A DNA stretch of 5,757 bases from Burkholderiales bacterium (GTDB lineage: Bacteria; Pseudomonadota; Gammaproteobacteria; Burkholderiales; CAIKXV01). Made by a program: the position numbers and the translations under genes. The notes below the pieces were generated by a model. The model did no database searches. It saw nothing but the letters and a program-made list of their open reading frames with translations, and was not told the DNA's origin. Shown piece after piece: positions 1 to 5,757 of this stretch (its first letter is position 1; every line of letters starts with the position of its first letter). The DNA lies in the NCBI GenBank assembly GCA_014379045.1, contig JACMMK010000207.1:1-5757 (forward strand), read 5' to 3'.

Positions 1-362
1 GACGCCGCTGCGCGGCTGGCTATCAAGGCTTGCTTGCTCATTTCGTCGGCGCAGTGAGGGTTTTGGGCGCCGGCCGCCAGACTGACGCCCATGCCGTCGA
101 CCGCCTGCGCGCACTCGACCGTCCGCACGCCCGCCTCCCGTGCAAAATCAGCCATCGGCGTCGCCGGTCGTACCACGCACACGACGTGCGGCCACGCCGA
201 TTGCAACAACGCGATCGTGGCCGCCCCGACCGGCCGCCCGTCGGTCATCGGCTGCGCCAGCTTGTCGGCACCGAAGCGGCGGGACAGCCCGGCGGCGAGC
301 AGCACCACCACCACGTCTGCCTCGCCCGGAAGCGCTGTCGCCACCCCGGCCGGCTTGCTCAA
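1..362 (-). CDS. MobA/MocA-like nucleotidyltransferase (NTP_transf_3 fold), N-terminal part, cut by the left edge
   Basis: Translating the complement from a TTG at 360-362 gives 120 residues with no stop before the left edge. Residues 17-35 hold a hydrophobic strand followed by LLAAGLSRRFGADK, matching the nucleotide-binding signature LAAGxSxRxGxxK of MobA-like NTP transferases. A GMGVSLAAG segment at 90-98 matches the conserved GMG-SLxxG motif of the MocA/molybdenum-cofactor cytidylyltransferase branch. Family members transfer CMP or GMP to molybdopterin in the cytoplasm and often sit beside XdhC/CoxI maturation genes, but nothing here fixes the substrate. The acidic metal-binding motif (LADMP-like) expected further on lies beyond the edge. 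TTG is preferred because AGCAGG (complement of 372-377) lies 9 bases upstream and the domain then starts about 20 residues in. An in-frame GTG at 431 would add 23 Gly/Arg-rich residues, and a GTG at 344 would remove six. The gene is divergent from the chemotaxis operon and probably functionally unrelated. Confidence 0.82.
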   Translation of the reverse strand, partial: MSKPAGVATALPGEADVVVVLLAAGLSRRFGADKLAQPMTDGRPVGAATIALLQSAWPHVVCVVRPATPMADFAREAGVRTVECAQAVDGMGVSLAAGAQNPHCADEMSKQALIASRAAA

Positions 363-459
363 GTGGTCGTGCCTGCTGCCGTTAACGGAACGTCCCCCGG
401 CGCCTGCGCCGCGACACGCCCGCTGATCCACCCATCTCGCCCGTTCCGGAGTTCTGTCC
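363..459. promoter_or_regulatory. Divergent intergenic region between the nucleotidyltransferase and the chemotaxis operon
   Basis: This 97-base stretch must carry the start signals for the minus-strand gene and probably those of the plus-strand operon. It contains a perfect 10-bp palindrome, CCGTTAACGG (379-388), and a small GC hairpin, CGGCG-CCTG-CGCCG (398-411). A good Shine-Dalgarno GGAG (448-451) lies 8 bases before the receptor ATG. I could not find a convincing sigma-70, sigma-28 (TAAA-N15-GCCGATAA) or sigma-54 (TGGCAC-N5-TTGC) promoter. The assignment as a promoter region rests on gene arrangement only. If the nucleotidyltransferase starts at the GTG at 431, most of this stretch is coding and the true gap is only 28 bases. 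Confidence 0.4.
379..388. repeat. Perfect 10-bp palindrome CCGTTAACGG
   Basis: The sequence reads identically on both strands and includes the AT core GTTAAC in otherwise very GC-rich DNA between the two divergent genes. A dimeric regulator could bind it, but a 10-bp palindrome can also arise by chance. No second copy was noticed elsewhere in the window. Confidence 0.3.
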
Positions 460-2088
460 ATGCTGAATCGTCTTTCCGTCGCACAGCGCCTCGGCGCGCT
501 CGCGCTGTGCCCGATGCTGGTGATCGTGTTGCTGTCGGTACTGGCATATCAGGGCGTCAGTCGGGCGAAGGAATCGTTGCGCATCGTGCACGAAGAGCGG
601 ATGGTTGCACAGCAGCACATCGCAGCAGTAATGGAGATGGTCGCACGCGCGCGCGCAGACGCCGCGTTCGCGCTGATCGAGAACACCCGGGAAGCCGGGG
701 TGGCCCGCGCCGAGCGCATCGAACAGCGGATGACCGAGGCGCAGGCGCACCTGAAGACGTATCTCGCGACCGCGAGCACGCCCGAAGAACTCGAACTGCA
801 GAAGCGCACGCTCCCCCGGTTGCAGCGCTTCATCGACGCGGGCCTGCTGCCGGCGGCGGCATTGCTGCGCGAGGGCACGTTCACTTCGGCCAAGACGCTC
901 ATCACCGGCGAAGTGGAAACCTCGTGGACCGGCGTGCGCGACGCGCTCACCGAGCTGATCAACCTCCAGGCGGACGAAGGCAAGAAGGAATACCAAGCCG
1001 CGATTGCGCGCTACCAGAACACCCGCAACGTGAGTGCGATCATCACTGCGGCAAGCGCACTGTTGCTGCTCGTCGTCTGGTTCCTGATCAACCGGTCGAT
1101 CCTGCAGCCGGTGGACGGGTTGCGACAGGCCCTGGTGACCGCGCAGCGCGACAACGACCTGACGGCGCGCGCCCCGGCGATGTCGCATGACGAGTTGGGC
1201 GAGGCGATGCACGCGTTCAATGCGCTGATGGCGCAGTGGCAGGCAACCGTCGGCAAGCTGAAGGAAGATGCCGCGCGACTGTCCACCGCCTCGACCAGTG
1301 TTGCCGCCGCGACCGGCGACATCGCAACCAAGGCCCGTGCGCAGAGCGAGGCGGCGTCCTCGACCGCGGCGTCGGTCGAGCAGGTGTCGGTCAGCATCAG
1401 CCATGTCGCCGACCATGCGAACGAGACCCAGGGCATCGCGCAGACCGCCACCACATTGTCGGAGACCGGCCGCGAAACGATGCGCGCCGCGACCCAGTCG
1501 ATGAACCGGTTGTCGGGATCGGTGCAGGATTCGGCGCGGATGATCGAATCGCTGTCGAAGCGCTCGACGGAAATCTCCGCGATCGTCGACGTGATCCGCG
1601 ACATCTCGGAACAGACGAACCTGCTTGCCCTGAACGCGGCCATCGAAGCCGCGCGCGCAGGCGAGCAAGGCCGTGGCTTTGCCGTCGTGGCCGATGAAGT
1701 GCGCAAGCTCGCCGAGCGCACCGGCGCCTCCACCACCGAGATCTCGGCGCTGACGGCGGCGATCCATGCGGAGGTCGGCAGCGCCGTGGCGCAGCTGCGT
1801 CAGAGCACCGCCGAGGTGAACGAGGGCGTGCGCCTCACCGATGAAGTGGAACAGGCGCTCGCGCAGATCCAGGCCGGTGCCGGATCGACCCGCAGCTACG
1901 TCGTCGACATCGCTGCCGCCTCGGCGGAGCAGCGCTCCGCGAGCCAGGATATCGCCCGTCACGTCGAACGCATCGCGCAGATGACCGAAGAGTCGACGCG
2001 GTCGATCGACACGGCAATGACGGCGGCGCACGACCTGCAGCAACTCGCCGCAGCCGTCAGCTCGCAAGTGAACCAGTTCCGCGCGTGA
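460..2088 (+). CDS. Methyl-accepting chemotaxis protein, transmembrane, with helical periplasmic sensor domain
   Basis: This is a 542-residue inner-membrane chemoreceptor that binds a periplasmic signal and controls CheA. Membrane helix 1 lies at about residues 11-31 and helix 2 at about 191-211. They bracket a roughly 160-residue periplasmic region that is almost wholly helical, rich in Ala, Glu and Arg, and without PAS/Cache features, so a four-helix-bundle sensor is likely; the ligand cannot be read from sequence. A HAMP domain follows (about 212-264), with Pro217 and the DELGE motif at 244-248. The cytoplasmic coiled-coil hairpin spans about 266-542. Its tip at about 380-420 contains the near-invariant EQTNLLALNAAIEAARAGEQ and GRGFAVVADEVRKLAER, the contact surface for CheA and CheW. 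The signalling part is about 277 residues, roughly 40 heptads, suggesting the 40H receptor class. There is no C-terminal NWETF-type tether for CheR/CheB. The start is supported by GGAG 8 bases upstream. It is the first gene of the plus-strand operon. Confidence 0.96.
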   Translation: MLNRLSVAQRLGALALCPMLVIVLLSVLAYQGVSRAKESLRIVHEERMVAQQHIAAVMEMVARARADAAFALIENTREAGVARAERIEQRMTEAQAHLKTYLATASTPEELELQKRTLPRLQRFIDAGLLPAAALLREGTFTSAKTLITGEVETSWTGVRDALTELINLQADEGKKEYQAAIARYQNTRNVSAIITAASALLLLVVWFLINRSILQPVDGLRQALVTAQRDNDLTARAPAMSHDELGEAMHAFNALMAQWQATVGKLKEDAARLSTASTSVAAATGDIATKARAQSEAASSTAASVEQVSVSISHVADHANETQGIAQTATTLSETGRETMRAATQSMNRLSGSVQDSARMIESLSKRSTEISAIVDVIRDISEQTNLLALNAAIEAARAGEQGRGFAVVADEVRKLAERTGASTTEISALTAAIHAEVGSAVAQLRQSTAEVNEGVRLTDEVEQALAQIQAGAGSTRSYVVDIAAASAEQRSASQDIARHVERIAQMTEESTRSIDTAMTAAHDLQQLAAAVSSQVNQFRA

Positions 2089-2125
2089 GCGCGCCGACGC
2101 CTCGGGCAGGACGGAAGGACACGCA

Positions 2126-3067
2126 ATGTCGGAACTGATGCACAACATCGATGGCCGCACGCGACTTGCAGGCACCAACAAGCTCGAGATCCTGATGTTC
2201 TCCCTCGGCCTCGATGCACGCTCCGGGCGCACCGAGACGTTCGGCATCAACGTGTTCAAGGTGCGTGAGGTGATGCGCGCCCCGGAAATCACCCGCGCCC
2301 CCGACATGCCCGATGCGGTCCGGGGCATGGTCAGTCTGCGCGGTGCGCTGGTGCCCGTGCTCGACCTGGTGCGCTATACGGGCGTGGCGAACGACGCCGC
2401 GCCCGAAGTGATGATCGTCACCGAATACAACGGGCGCACCCAGGGTCTGCTGGTTGCCGGCGTCGACACGATCCTGCGCCTGGACTGGTCGAAGATGCGC
2501 GTGCCCCCGGCGATGCTCGCGCAGAAGATGGGTGGGCTGATCACCGCCGTGACCGAGTTGGGCGACGGCCGGCTCGTGATGATGATGGATGTCGAGAAGG
2601 TGCTCGCCGATGCAGGGGGGCAGGAGGATCAGGACGTCTTCAACCATCTGCGGCCGATGCAGGGCAGCGAACGCACCGTGTTCTTTGCCGACGACTCGAG
2701 CACCGCGCGCAAGCAGATCGAACGCACGCTCGATGCACTCGGTCTGCGCCACCTCCACGCGTTGAACGGCCGCCAGGCCTGGGACGACCTGCAGCGCCTG
2801 GCCGATCAGTCGGCGGCCCGTGGGGAAGCTTTCAACCAGCATGTGCATCTGGTGCTGACCGATGTCGAGATGCCCGAAATGGACGGCTACATGCTGACCA
2901 AGCACATCAAGAGCGATCCGCGCTTCAAGGGTATCCCCGTGTTGATGCATTCCTCGCTGTCGGGCGAGTCGAACCATCAGCTGGGGTTGTCGGTGGGCGT
3001 CGACGGCTATGTCGCCAAGTTCGAGCCGCAGCGCCTCGCCGATACGCTGGTACGGATGCTCGCTTGA
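2126..3067 (+). CDS. cheV: CheV chemotaxis adaptor (CheW-like domain plus receiver domain), first of a tandem pair
   Basis: This 313-residue cytoplasmic scaffold protein links receptors to CheA and can itself be phosphorylated. A CheW-like domain occupies about residues 17-165 and includes ETFGINVFKVREV (37-49) and the coupling motif VSLRGALVPVLDL (69-81). A receiver domain covers about 183-313 and retains all key residues: acidic pair Asp189/Asp190, phospho-acceptor Asp246 in TDVEMPEMDG, switch Ser276, aromatic Tyr295 and Lys298. Length matches the CheV family. Compared with the paralog immediately downstream it has about six extra residues after SLG near position 28. The start is backed by a strong Shine-Dalgarno GGAAGGA (2113-2119), 6 bases before ATG. 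It lies 37 bases after the receptor gene, so co-transcription is likely. In the CheV family, phosphorylation is linked to adaptation or to draining phosphate from CheA; which applies here is unknown. Confidence 0.95.
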   Translation: MSELMHNIDGRTRLAGTNKLEILMFSLGLDARSGRTETFGINVFKVREVMRAPEITRAPDMPDAVRGMVSLRGALVPVLDLVRYTGVANDAAPEVMIVTEYNGRTQGLLVAGVDTILRLDWSKMRVPPAMLAQKMGGLITAVTELGDGRLVMMMDVEKVLADAGGQEDQDVFNHLRPMQGSERTVFFADDSSTARKQIERTLDALGLRHLHALNGRQAWDDLQRLADQSAARGEAFNQHVHLVLTDVEMPEMDGYMLTKHIKSDPRFKGIPVLMHSSLSGESNHQLGLSVGVDGYVAKFEPQRLADTLVRMLA

Positions 3068-3073
3068 GCGCGC

Positions 3074-3078
3074 AGGAG
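3074..3078 (+). promoter_or_regulatory. Shine-Dalgarno AGGAG that sets the start of the second cheV
   Basis: AGGAG lies 9 bases before the ATG at 3088. The reading frame is open further up to a TTG at 3064 that overlaps the preceding cheV stop, but in that case this site would fall inside the coding region. The ATG at 3088 is therefore the better start, giving a 20-base gap between the two cheV genes. Confidence 0.7.
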
Positions 3079-3087
3079 AATCGATCG

Positions 3088-4035
3088 ATGGACAAGCCCG
3101 ACCACATGAACATCCTCGACTCGGTCGACGCGCGCACGCGCCTCGCAGGCTCGAACAAGATGGAGATCCTGCTGTTCTCGCTGGGCTCGCGCGAGACCTT
3201 CGGCATCAATGTGTTCAAAGTGCGCGAGGTGACCAAGACGCCGAAGATCACCCGCACGCCGAACATGCCGCACGGCGTCGAAGGCGTGATCAGCCTGCGC
3301 GGCAACATCATTCCGGTCGTCAATCTCGCGCTTTTCGCGGGGCTCTCCGATGCCTCGGCGAGTTCGGGCGAGACGATGATGATCACCGAGTACAGCCGGC
3401 ACACCCAGGCGTTCCTGGTGCACGAGGTCGAGCACATCATCCGGGTCGACTGGGACCAGGTGAAGCCGCCGGAAACCCGGCTGTCCTCGGCGGACAGTCC
3501 GATCACCGCGATCACGCGCATCGACGGCTCGCGCCTGGTGTCGATCCTGGATGTCGAGCATGTGCTCGCCCAGGTCTACGGCGACACCCTGGTGCCCGAG
3601 ATCGCCCCGGTCGACAACGCGCATGAAGCCACCGTGTTCTTCGTCGACGACTCGCTGGTCGCGCGGCGCGAGATCAACAACGTGCTCGACAAGCTCGGGG
3701 TGAAATCGCTGCATGCGACCAACGGCCGCGAGGCCTGGGATCGGCTGCAGGCGATGGCGGCGCGCGCCGATCTCGACGGCTCGCCGCTCTCGGCGCAGGT
3801 CGCTCTAGTTCTCGCCGACGCCGAGATGCCCGAGATGGACGGCTACGTGCTGACCAAGCTGATCAAGGCCGATGCACGCTTCGCGTCGATCCCCGTGGTG
3901 ATGCACTCGTCGCTGTCGTCCACCGCGAGCCGTGCGATGGGCCAGAGCGTCGGCGTCGACGCCTATGTCGCGAAGTTCGACGCGAGCGTGCTCGCCGAGA
4001 CGCTGCGCCCGATGCTCGCAAGCGTCGCCGCCTGA
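3088..4035 (+). CDS. cheV: CheV chemotaxis adaptor (CheW-like domain plus receiver domain), second of a tandem pair
   Basis: This 315-residue CheV has the same architecture as the gene just upstream. The CheW-like domain is at about 22-165, with ETFGINVFKVREV at 36-48 and ISLRGNIIPVVNL at 68-80. The Asp of the usual PVxDL motif is Asn79 here, a small departure from both its neighbour and the family pattern. The receiver domain is at about 181-311 with Asp187/Asp188, phospho-acceptor Asp244 in ADAEMPEMDG, switch Ser274, Tyr293 and Lys296, so it should be phosphorylatable. It is clearly a tandem duplicate of the first cheV: both begin with a similar D-x-R-T-R-L-A-G-x-N-K-x-E-I-L segment and share blocks of nearly identical DNA. 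It differs in the linker around 166-180 and lacks the first copy's insertion. The ATG at 3088 is chosen over the TTG at 3064 because of the well-placed AGGAG. cheY follows after 56 bases. Confidence 0.95.
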   Translation: MDKPDHMNILDSVDARTRLAGSNKMEILLFSLGSRETFGINVFKVREVTKTPKITRTPNMPHGVEGVISLRGNIIPVVNLALFAGLSDASASSGETMMITEYSRHTQAFLVHEVEHIIRVDWDQVKPPETRLSSADSPITAITRIDGSRLVSILDVEHVLAQVYGDTLVPEIAPVDNAHEATVFFVDDSLVARREINNVLDKLGVKSLHATNGREAWDRLQAMAARADLDGSPLSAQVALVLADAEMPEMDGYVLTKLIKADARFASIPVVMHSSLSSTASRAMGQSVGVDAYVAKFDASVLAETLRPMLASVAA

Positions 4036-4091
4036 CGCGCCGTGCCCCACGCGTTCCCCGAATTCCTGCAAACCGCGCTAACGGAGCCCTC

Positions 4092-4487
4092 ATGAGCCAG
4101 GAAAGCCTGAAATTTCTTGTCGTCGACGACTTCTCCACGATGCGCCGGATCGTGCGCAATCTGCTGAAGGAACTCGGCTTTACCAACGTCGACGAGGCCG
4201 AGGACGGCGTCGCGGCGCTTGCCAAGCTGAAGGGCGGTGGCTTCGACTTCGTGGTCTCCGACTGGAACATGCCCAACATGACCGGGATCGAACTGCTGCG
4301 CGCGATACGCGCTGATGCAACGCTCGCGCATCTGCCGGTGCTTATGATCACCGCCGAGGCGAAAAAGGAAAACATCATCGAAGCGGCCCAGGCCAAGGCG
4401 AACGGTTACATCGTGAAGCCGTTCACCGCGGCGGTGCTCGACGAGAAGCTGAACAAGATCCTCAAGTCCCTGGAAAAAGTGAGCTGA
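4092..4487 (+). CDS. cheY: CheY chemotaxis response regulator
   Basis: This is a 131-residue single-domain receiver that diffuses from the receptor array to the flagellar motor when phosphorylated. The active-site residues fall at the same numbers as in E. coli CheY: Asp12/Asp13 in LVVDDFSTMRRIVRNLL, phospho-acceptor Asp57 followed by Trp58 in SDWNMPNMTG, Thr87 in LMITAEA, Tyr106, and Lys109 in YIVKPF. No output domain is attached. The close match to the enteric type and the adjoining cheZ make this the motor-binding CheY rather than a sink CheY. The start is supported by GGAG (4083-4086), 5 bases before ATG. The stop lies 5 bases before the cheZ start, implying coupled translation. Confidence 0.97.
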   Translation: MSQESLKFLVVDDFSTMRRIVRNLLKELGFTNVDEAEDGVAALAKLKGGGFDFVVSDWNMPNMTGIELLRAIRADATLAHLPVLMITAEAKKENIIEAAQAKANGYIVKPFTAAVLDEKLNKILKSLEKVS

Positions 4488-4492
4488 ACGCG

Positions 4493-5215
4493 ATGAACGA
4501 CGGCGCCGTATCGACCCACGATTCTCCCGACCTCGAAGCCCTGTTCGACAGCATCGTCGCCGCCAATGCGGCCCCGGACGCGGCCGCAGATTCGTCCGCC
4601 AGCGCCGAGCGCGATCCGACAGAGATGCTCGAGCAGATCGGCAAACTCACGCGCACGCTGCACGACAGTCTGCGCGAGCTCGGTCTGGACAAATCGTTGC
4701 AGCAGGCCGCGGCGACCATTCCCGACACCCGCGACCGCCTCGCCTACGTGGCGACGCTGACCCAGCAGGCCGCCGAACGCGCGCTCACCGCCACCGAAAC
4801 GGCGCGGCCGCTGCAGGAGGCGCTCGGTGCCGACGCAAAAGCCCTGACCGCACGTTGGGATTGCCTGTTCGACAAGCAGTTGTCGATCGAGGAGTTCAAG
4901 CTGCTGGTCGCCGGTACCCGCACCTACCTCGCTTCGGTGCCCGTCACTACCGAGGCGACGTGCGCGCAGCTCACCGAGATCATGATGGCGCAGGACTTCC
5001 AGGATCTCACCGGCCAGGTCATCAAGAAGATCACCGAGGCCGCGCACGAAGTCGAGAGCAAGCTGGTGCACCTGCTGGTCGAACAGATGCCTCCGGCGAA
5101 GCGCGCGGAAGCCGAAGGTCTGCTGAACGGTCCAGTGATCGATCGGGCCGGCCGCACCGACATCGTCGCGAACCAGGATCAGGTCGACGAACTGCTCGAG
5201 TCGCTCGGCTTCTGA
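4493..5215 (+). CDS. cheZ: CheZ, CheY-phosphate phosphatase
   Basis: This 240-residue cytoplasmic protein accelerates dephosphorylation of CheY-P and ends the signal. The N-terminal 45 residues are Ala/Asp-rich and probably flexible. Residues about 45-200 are helical and would form the long helical hairpin of the dimer. The catalytic segment MMAQDFQDLTGQVIKK (164-179) is nearly identical to that of E. coli CheZ. Asp171 and Gln175 correspond to E. coli Asp143 and Gln147, Gln147 being the residue inserted into the CheY active site. The last ten residues, VDELLESLGF, match the C-terminal CheY-binding peptide, so the protein appears complete. No strong Shine-Dalgarno precedes the ATG; the nearest candidate is a weak GTGAG inside the end of cheY, and with a 5-base gap translation is probably coupled to cheY. 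Cys124 and Cys157 are the only cysteines. Confidence 0.96.
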   Translation: MNDGAVSTHDSPDLEALFDSIVAANAAPDAAADSSASAERDPTEMLEQIGKLTRTLHDSLRELGLDKSLQQAAATIPDTRDRLAYVATLTQQAAERALTATETARPLQEALGADAKALTARWDCLFDKQLSIEEFKLLVAGTRTYLASVPVTTEATCAQLTEIMMAQDFQDLTGQVIKKITEAAHEVESKLVHLLVEQMPPAKRAEAEGLLNGPVIDRAGRTDIVANQDQVDELLESLGF

Positions 5216-5226
5216 GCCGTACGTCG

Positions 5227-5253
5227 GGTGCGGCGCGCCGCGGGCGCCGCACC
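5227..5253 (+). other. Perfect 10-bp GC stem-loop between cheZ and cheA
   Basis: GGTGCGGCGC (5227-5236) pairs exactly with GCGCCGCACC (5244-5253) around a 7-base loop. It begins 11 bases after the cheZ stop and ends 41 bases before the cheA ATG. It is followed by GCTTAGCGCTGTTT rather than an immediate U-run, so a full intrinsic terminator is unlikely. A partial terminator, RNA-processing site or 3'-end stabiliser would fit better. The structure is seen directly; the function is inferred. Confidence 0.6.
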
Positions 5254-5294
5254 GCTTAGCGCTGTTTCCATCGAATGACAGACCCGAGAGTGCC

Positions 5295-5757
5295 ATGAGC
5301 GATTTTTCCGGCGACCAAGACCTGCTGAACGACTTTCTGATCGAAGCCGGCGAGCTGCTTGCCGATGTCGACAACAAGCTGGTCGCGCTCGAGAAGCGGC
5401 GCGACGACCGCGCCCTGCTCAACCACATCTTCCGCGGCTTCCATACGATCAAGGGGGGGGCGGGCTTTCTCGGCGTGCAGCCGCTGGTCGAGCTGTGTCA
5501 TCTGACCGAGAACCTGTTCGACATGCTGCGCAACGGCACGCTCGCGCTCGATGCCGCGCTGATGGACGTGATCCTGGCGGCCACCGGCAGCGTTCGCGAC
5601 ATGTTCGACGTGCTCGGATCGTCGGGACAGCCTGCGCCCGCCGATCGTGAACTGCTCGACCGTCTGGGCGCGGCGTTGACGGGCATGCCTGCCGAGGCAG
5701 CGCCGAAGCCGCCGTCTGCGCCCGCGCCGGCGGTTGCCGAACCGGCGCGTGAGACAA
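5295..5757 (+). CDS. cheA: CheA chemotaxis sensor histidine kinase, N-terminal part, cut by the right edge
   Basis: The first 154 codons of CheA, the kinase that autophosphorylates and passes phosphate to CheY and CheB, are visible. Residues 1 to about 110 form the P1/Hpt helical bundle, with the phospho-accepting His50 in the box HIFRGFHTIKGGAGFLG (44-60), a close match to the family. From about residue 112, and most strongly from 132, the chain becomes Pro/Ala-rich (for example PKPPSAPAPAVAEP at 137-150), typical of the linker leading to the CheY/CheB-binding P2 domain or a second Hpt domain. The dimerisation, ATPase and CheW-like regulatory domains lie beyond the edge. The start is supported by CCGAGAG just upstream, with GAG 6 bases before the ATG. 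The codons for Lys53-Gly-Gly-Ala include a run of eight G (5453-5460); the frame stays open through it. The gene is separated from cheZ by a 79-base gap with a stem-loop. Confidence 0.96.
   Translation, partial: MSDFSGDQDLLNDFLIEAGELLADVDNKLVALEKRRDDRALLNHIFRGFHTIKGGAGFLGVQPLVELCHLTENLFDMLRNGTLALDAALMDVILAATGSVRDMFDVLGSSGQPAPADRELLDRLGAALTGMPAEAAPKPPSAPAPAVAEPARET

Noticed and set aside
398..411. Small hairpin CGGCG-CCTG-CGCCG as a terminator or operator
   Set aside because: A five-base stem is expected by chance in DNA this rich in G and C, and no U-run follows on either strand.
30..1190. A 386-residue plus-strand open frame crossing the nucleotidyltransferase and the receptor start
   Set aside because: It is Arg-rich and low in complexity, and overlaps two genes with clear family motifs in other frames. 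It is a compositional shadow.
382..2328. A 648-residue open frame on the minus strand, antisense to the receptor gene and the start of the first cheV
   Set aside because: It is an Arg/His/Gly-rich translation with no recognisable domain, lying opposite a receptor whose sequence matches its family throughout. Long antisense frames are common opposite GC-rich genes.
2057..2977. Minus-strand open frame of 306 residues, and a similar 235-residue one at 3007-3714, opposite the two cheV genes
   Set aside because: The two translations resemble each other only because they are antisense to paralogous genes in the same frame. Neither shows an independent domain or a convincing start.
3064..3087. TTG start for the second cheV overlapping the stop of the first
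   Set aside because: The ATG at 3088 has a well-spaced AGGAG, while the extra eight residues from TTG have no family match and no good ribosome site.
4036..4091. Possible internal promoter ahead of cheY
   Set aside because: The 56-base gap holds no recognisable -35/-10, sigma-28 or sigma-54 pattern; only the cheY Shine-Dalgarno is clear.
4406..5452. A 348-residue minus-strand open frame opposite cheZ and the start of cheA
   Set aside because: It covers genes with unambiguous catalytic motifs on the plus strand, has no family resemblance of its own, and reads as a GC-rich shadow.

Overview
The window is a chemotaxis signalling locus from a GC-rich, flagellated Gram-negative bacterium, with strong G/C preference at third codon positions. 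CheY together with a CheZ phosphatase, CheV adaptors and the order cheY-cheZ-cheA point to a proteobacterium of the beta/gamma lineage. A Rhodocyclales-type betaproteobacterium (Azoarcus/Thauera-like) is my best guess from gene content alone; it is an inference, not a database result.

Layout. The left edge (about 1-362, minus strand) holds the N-terminal part of a MobA/MocA-like nucleotidyltransferase, cut by the window edge and transcribed away from everything else. A short divergent region (about 363-459) follows. Six genes then run on the plus strand to the right edge: a methyl-accepting chemotaxis protein (460-2088), two tandem paralogous CheV adaptors (2126-3067 and 3088-4035), CheY (4092-4487), CheZ (4493-5215), and the first 154 codons of CheA (from 5295, cut by the right edge). 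Gaps between the plus-strand genes are 37, 20, 56, 5 and 79 bases, which suggests one operon. The 79-base cheZ-cheA gap carries a perfect 10-bp GC stem-loop that could tune expression of cheA relative to the upstream genes.

How the parts fit. The receptor senses a ligand through its periplasmic helical domain. Its cytoplasmic hairpin, with CheV (and a CheW outside the window), controls CheA autophosphorylation at His50. CheA passes phosphate to CheY (Asp57), which acts on the flagellar motor, and CheZ (Asp171/Gln175) removes it. The two CheV proteins each join a CheW-like coupling domain to an intact receiver domain, so they can act as phosphorylatable adaptors or phosphate sinks. cheW, cheR and cheB are not in the window.

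I see no mobile element, tRNA/rRNA, CRISPR array or evidently new defence or biosynthetic system. The points worth a second look are the tandem CheV pair, a run of eight G in the CheA phospho-histidine box, the cheZ-cheA stem-loop, and the unsettled start of the divergent nucleotidyltransferase.
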